This document shows, piece after piece, positions 61,153 through 64,000 of a stretch of 64,000 nt of DNA (positions are counted from its first letter, which is position 1; every line of letters begins with the position of its first letter). The stretch comes from Neobacillus massiliamazoniensis (GTDB taxonomy: Bacteria > Bacillota > Bacilli > Bacillales > Cytobacillaceae). The stretch spans positions 868,001 through 932,000 of the forward strand of contig NZ_CVRB01000002.1 in NCBI RefSeq assembly GCF_001048695.1. Direction: 5' to 3'. The notes under the pieces are model-generated. The model was not told the DNA's origin, ran no database searches, and worked only from the letters and a program-made list of their open reading frames with translations. The translations under genes were made by a program, and so were the position numbers.

Positions 61153-61502
61153 ATTCGCGCATATCCCGAGTGAATTCGCGCATAAAATGAAAAATTCGCG
61201 CATATCCCGAGTGAATTCGCGCATAAAATGAAAAATTCGCGCATATCCCGAGTGAATTCGCGCATAAAATGAAAAATTCGCGCATATCCCGAGTGAATTC
61301 GCGCATAAAATGAAAAATTCGCGCATATCCCGTGTGGATTCGCGCATAAAAATAGAAAATTCGCAGATATATCATGTGGATTCGCAGATAAAATGGAAAA
61401 TCCGCAGAGATATCGTGGGGATCCGCAGATAAAATTAGAATCCCGAAGATATATCATGTAGATTCGCAGATAAAACTGTAAAATTCGCAGATAAAGTCGT
61501 GA
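61153..61502. repeat. Tandem array of 20-21 bp units (ATTCGCGCATA type)
   Basis: About 17 units. In the first part two forms alternate, ATTCGCGCATATCCCGAGTGA (21 bp, starts 61153, 61194) and ATTCGCGCATAAAATGAAAA (20 bp, start 61174), giving a 41-bp higher-order period. Later units have the core ATTCGCAGATA. Long minus-strand frames across it are made only of repeated peptides such as CANSLGICANF and are not genes. It fills the 61104-61527 gap inside the fdh operon. Confidence 0.9.
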
Positions 61503-61527
61503 AACAGCCCAAAAAGAATGAGGTGAC

Positions 61528-62340
61528 ATGGTGAAAAAGTCTGTTGTGAACAAAGAATATCAAAATTTGAATAAAACAATTGTTGATTTACAAGAAAAAT
61601 GGAAGAATAGTTTACGAGAAGAGGCAGTTCTGCCGAAAGTGGATAAGGCGGCGCTAGATGCAGGGGTGCCGGTTATCGCTTTAACGGATTTTCATTTTGA
61701 TATTTCTCTATTTTTACAGTGGATAGAGGAAGTTGTGGAAGCGATTATCGCCTCAAATGGCGAATTAGCAGTAAAGCTGGACAAGCTTTCCGACATCATG
61801 AACGAGGAAGTGGGACTGCGCTGGATCCAGGAAGCACTCGCCTTCAATCAAGCCTATTTTACAGAATTTGCTGAAGAAAAAGACCTTGAAGAATGGATTC
61901 CCTCATATTTCGCGGAAACAGCTGTCCGGCCATATTTGCAGCTTTTAGCCGAAAGCGTCCAAGACCGGATTGAATATGCGGTTCCGGATGAAGGCTGTCC
62001 TGTTTGTGGTGAGCCGGTAAGGCTGGCAGCGCTTGAGGAGGAAGGGAAAAAGGTGGTCCATTGCCCTCGCTGTCTGGCTCATTGGCAAGGGAAACGCTTA
62101 GAATGCGACCATTGCGGCAATGATGACCATCAAAAATTAAAGTTCTTGACCATTGAAGGAGATGCCATTTCACAAATCCAAGTTTGCGAGGTATGTAACG
62201 GATATATGAAAGTAATCGATACGAGGCAATATATTACAAAGCCATCAGCAGCACAGATCGACTTAGACACCATTCATTTGGACTTTGTAGCCCAGCAAAA
62301 TGGTTATCGGGCAGTTGGCGAGAAAAAAATAACGAATTAA
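61528..62340 (+). CDS. fdhE: Formate dehydrogenase accessory protein FdhE
   Basis: 270 residues. The C-terminal half has four CxxC zinc/iron-ribbon motifs (CPVC, CPRC, CDHC, CEVC) typical of FdhE, which acts in late maturation of membrane formate dehydrogenases. A helical N-terminal half precedes them. ATG 61528 follows GAGGTG. It is separated from the gamma gene by the tandem array but has no intervening terminator, so co-transcription is possible. Confidence 0.9.
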   Translation: MVKKSVVNKEYQNLNKTIVDLQEKWKNSLREEAVLPKVDKAALDAGVPVIALTDFHFDISLFLQWIEEVVEAIIASNGELAVKLDKLSDIMNEEVGLRWIQEALAFNQAYFTEFAEEKDLEEWIPSYFAETAVRPYLQLLAESVQDRIEYAVPDEGCPVCGEPVRLAALEEEGKKVVHCPRCLAHWQGKRLECDHCGNDDHQKLKFLTIEGDAISQIQVCEVCNGYMKVIDTRQYITKPSAAQIDLDTIHLDFVAQQNGYRAVGEKKITN

Positions 62341-62351
62341 GAGGTGGAATC

Positions 62352-62951
62352 ATGAAGGCGGCTGCAATTATTTTATCCGGCGGGAAATCGAGCAGAATGG
62401 GCACGAATAAAGCCCTCCTGAAAATTAATGAGAAAACCAATATTGAGAGAATTGTAGATAGGTTAAAGCCGCTTTTTGATGAAATGATCCTAGTTACAAA
62501 TAATCCAAAGCAATATGAATTTTTGGAATTGAAAACGGTGACTGATCATTTTCCCGGCATGGGTCCGCTTGCAGGTGTGCATGCTGGGCTCGAGGCCAGT
62601 TCCTATGAAACCAATTTTATCGTTGCCTGCGATATGCCGTTTGTTTTAGGGGAACTAGCCCGGGCCCTAGTGGACAAGAGCAGTGGTTATGATGCAGTGA
62701 TTCCAGTCATTTTTGGAAAACAGCATCCTTTATTTGCAGTTTTCCAAAAAAGGCTTGTCCCAACTGTCGAGCAGTGCCTAAAGGAAGAGCGACTAAGGGT
62801 GAAGAATTTGCTTGATCAGCTACATGTCCGTTACGTTACGGAAAATGACTTGACGGAGTTTGACCTTGCCCGTGTTTTTTTCAACATGAATCACCCAAAT
62901 GAGTACGAAGATGCTTTAATGTGGGCCAAGAATGAGCAAGAGGGGAAGTAA
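62352..62951 (+). CDS. mobA: Molybdenum cofactor guanylyltransferase MobA
   Basis: 199 residues. The nucleotidyltransferase motif LSGGKSSRMGTNKALL, VTDHFPGMGPLAG and VACDMPFV are diagnostic. It attaches GMP to molybdopterin to make MGD, the cofactor form formate dehydrogenase needs. Its start is 11 nt after fdhE. Confidence 0.94.
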   Translation: MKAAAIILSGGKSSRMGTNKALLKINEKTNIERIVDRLKPLFDEMILVTNNPKQYEFLELKTVTDHFPGMGPLAGVHAGLEASSYETNFIVACDMPFVLGELARALVDKSSGYDAVIPVIFGKQHPLFAVFQKRLVPTVEQCLKEERLRVKNLLDQLHVRYVTENDLTEFDLARVFFNMNHPNEYEDALMWAKNEQEGK

Positions 62952-62956
62952 GGCAG

Positions 62957-64000
62957 ATGCAATTTTTCAAGGTAAAAACAGTCGAAGAGACATATGCCTT
63001 AATCGATGAAATGATTCCTTCCATTCAAGATGTGGAGGTCCGTTCACTTGAAGAAGCGCTCCACTATATCTTAGCCGAGCCGGTCGCAGCAACGGAAAAC
63101 GTCCCGGGCTTTGACCGTTCAACGGTGGACGGATATGCGGTAAAAGCCAAGGACACGTACGGTTCATCTGAATCAATGCCTGCATTTTTAACGGTTATCG
63201 GCGAAGTAAAAATGGGTGAAGGTGTCAGGCACCACATCGGGTCCAGTGAGGCAGTATATGTTCCAACAGGCGGGATGCTCCCTCCCGACAGCGACAGCGT
63301 CATCATGATCGAGCATTGTGAGGATATGGATGGTCTCCTCAATATATACAAACAAGTGGCACCGGGCGAAAATATCATCCGTGCCGGTGAAGATATTAGA
63401 AATGGAGATCTTCTTCTTCCGGAAGGGACGAAACTAAGGCCGCAGGAGTTAGGGGCACTTGCGTCGTTAGGGGTTACGCATGTCCGAGTGTACCGCAAAT
63501 TAAAGGTCGGTTACCTTTCATCCGGAGATGAGATCGTTCCCTATCAAACCAAAACGCTTTCCACCGGACAAATTCGTGACGTGAACTATTTAGCTATTTT
63601 AGGTCTGGCAAGCGAATGGGGTGTGGAGGTACTGTACGGTGGAATTGTTAAAGATGATATTTCTCAGTTTCAACAAAAAGCCCGCGAGCTGTATGACCAA
63701 GTTGATTGCTTAATTCTTTCCGGCGGCAGTTCAGTTGGGGTCAAAGACTATACAATTGAAGTTATTGAAGGGCTAGGCGAGCCTGGGGTGTTTGTTCACG
63801 GCATATCAATCAAGCCTGGGAAACCGACGATTCTCGCCCTGGCAGATGGAAAGCCCGTCATCGGCTTACCAGGGCACCCGGCATCAGCAATGATTATTTT
63901 TAAGCTTTTTGGCGAGCGCATTGTGAGAAAGCTGCAAGGGGAAAAAATTGCTAAGAAGCCTGACCGAATTTTTGCCCGAATGACGAAAAATATCCCCTCC
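62957..64000 (+). CDS. moeA: Molybdopterin molybdenumtransferase MoeA (partial, runs off the window)
   Basis: 348 residues are visible with no stop. It starts at ATG 62957, 5 nt after mobA. Family features: PGFDRSTVDGYAVKA, VPTGGMLPPDSDSVIMIE, RPQELGALASLGV, VGYLSSGDEIVP, LILSGGSSVGVKDYT, GKPTILALADGKPVIGLPGHPAS. It inserts molybdenum into molybdopterin. A 13-bp repeat motif lies in the gene at 63221-63233 (GVRHH in the GEGVRHHIG stretch), where other MoeA usually have a short loop. Confidence 0.95.
   Translation, partial: MQFFKVKTVEETYALIDEMIPSIQDVEVRSLEEALHYILAEPVAATENVPGFDRSTVDGYAVKAKDTYGSSESMPAFLTVIGEVKMGEGVRHHIGSSEAVYVPTGGMLPPDSDSVIMIEHCEDMDGLLNIYKQVAPGENIIRAGEDIRNGDLLLPEGTKLRPQELGALASLGVTHVRVYRKLKVGYLSSGDEIVPYQTKTLSTGQIRDVNYLAILGLASEWGVEVLYGGIVKDDISQFQQKARELYDQVDCLILSGGSSVGVKDYTIEVIEGLGEPGVFVHGISIKPGKPTILALADGKPVIGLPGHPASAMIIFKLFGERIVRKLQGEKIAKKPDRIFARMTKNIPS
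63221..63233. repeat. 13-bp motif inside moeA
   Basis: Exact GGTGTCAGGCACC within the reading frame, encoding GVRH; the frame is intact. Confidence 0.75.

Noticed and set aside
60960-61553. Long minus-strand open frames (about 77-197 codons) over the fdh tandem array
   Set aside because: They encode only repeated short peptides from the 20-21 bp units and antisense of the formate dehydrogenase gene; no start signal or family features.

Overview
The window looks like chromosomal DNA of a low-GC, Gram-positive, facultatively anaerobic Bacillaceae bacterium of the Bacillus/Neobacillus type. The evidence is strong AAGGAGG-type ribosome binding sites, bacillithiol genes (bshB2/yojF), a class I preQ1 riboswitch in front of queF, CydC- and NiaP-like proteins close to those of Bacillus subtilis, and Bacillaceae-style intergenic repeats. 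I see no rRNA, tRNA, prophage, insertion sequence or CRISPR array.

Layout. 1-5.6 kb: the end of cydC, then an accessory nosD-nosL-nosY-nosF set with its own NarL-type two-component pair. 5.7-10.5 kb: pseudouridine catabolism (psuK-psuG), a 52-bp tandem array, and a YeiH-like exporter with a divergent LysR regulator. 10.6-14.6 kb: a solitary adenine-specific DNA methylase, then preQ1 riboswitch-queF-queuosine precursor transporter. 15.2-20.9 kb: a probable operon of an AslA-like ATP-grasp ligase, a MurE-like ligase, asparagine synthase, an Asp/Glu racemase and a small coiled-coil protein. 21-26.6 kb: a glutamate-synthase-like protein, a glycosyltransferase, pepT and a decayed NERD-domain gene. 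26.7-35.5 kb: a TetR-controlled ABC exporter, an ASCH protein, a heterodimeric YfiB/YfiC-type exporter and niaP. 36-40.7 kb: a livJHMGF branched-chain amino acid transporter. 40.8-47.4 kb: a B12-binding radical SAM protein, a YbaK-like deacylase, a double P-loop ATPase, an AlkD-like glycosylase, a HAD phosphatase and small proteins. 47.4-54.2 kb (minus strand): the main nitrous oxide reductase operon nosC-nosZ-membrane protein-nosD-nosY-nosF-FixH-like lipoprotein. 54.4-55.4 kb: bshB2/yojF. 55.8-64 kb: fdhD, a selenocysteine formate dehydrogenase (alpha, beta, gamma), fdhE, mobA and the start of moeA.

How it works together. The respiratory genes form a coherent anaerobic set. Formate dehydrogenase feeds electrons into the quinone pool, and NosZ with cytochrome c NosC reduces N2O. 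NosD/F/Y and NosL supply sulfur and copper for the NosZ copper centre. FdhD, FdhE, MobA and MoeA mature the molybdenum enzyme. The alpha subunit of formate dehydrogenase is interrupted by an in-frame TGA at 57162-57164, followed by a hairpin that closely matches the Escherichia coli fdhF SECIS. It should be read as one selenoprotein, which implies SelA/B/C/D elsewhere in the genome.

The least conventional parts are the 15.2-20.9 kb ligase/amidotransferase/racemase cluster, which resembles the D-Asp/D-Asn peptidoglycan cross-bridge pathway of lactococci and enterococci but has an atypical MurE, and the dense population of non-coding repeats. These repeats are five tandem arrays with periods of only 21 or 52 bp, a dispersed TGTTAAA/TGTTGATT-bounded element in four copies, a second palindromic element inside the nos operon, and a 13-bp GGTGTCAGGCACC motif that also lies inside genes. 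All functional assignments rest on reading motifs and remembered family features; no database search was run.
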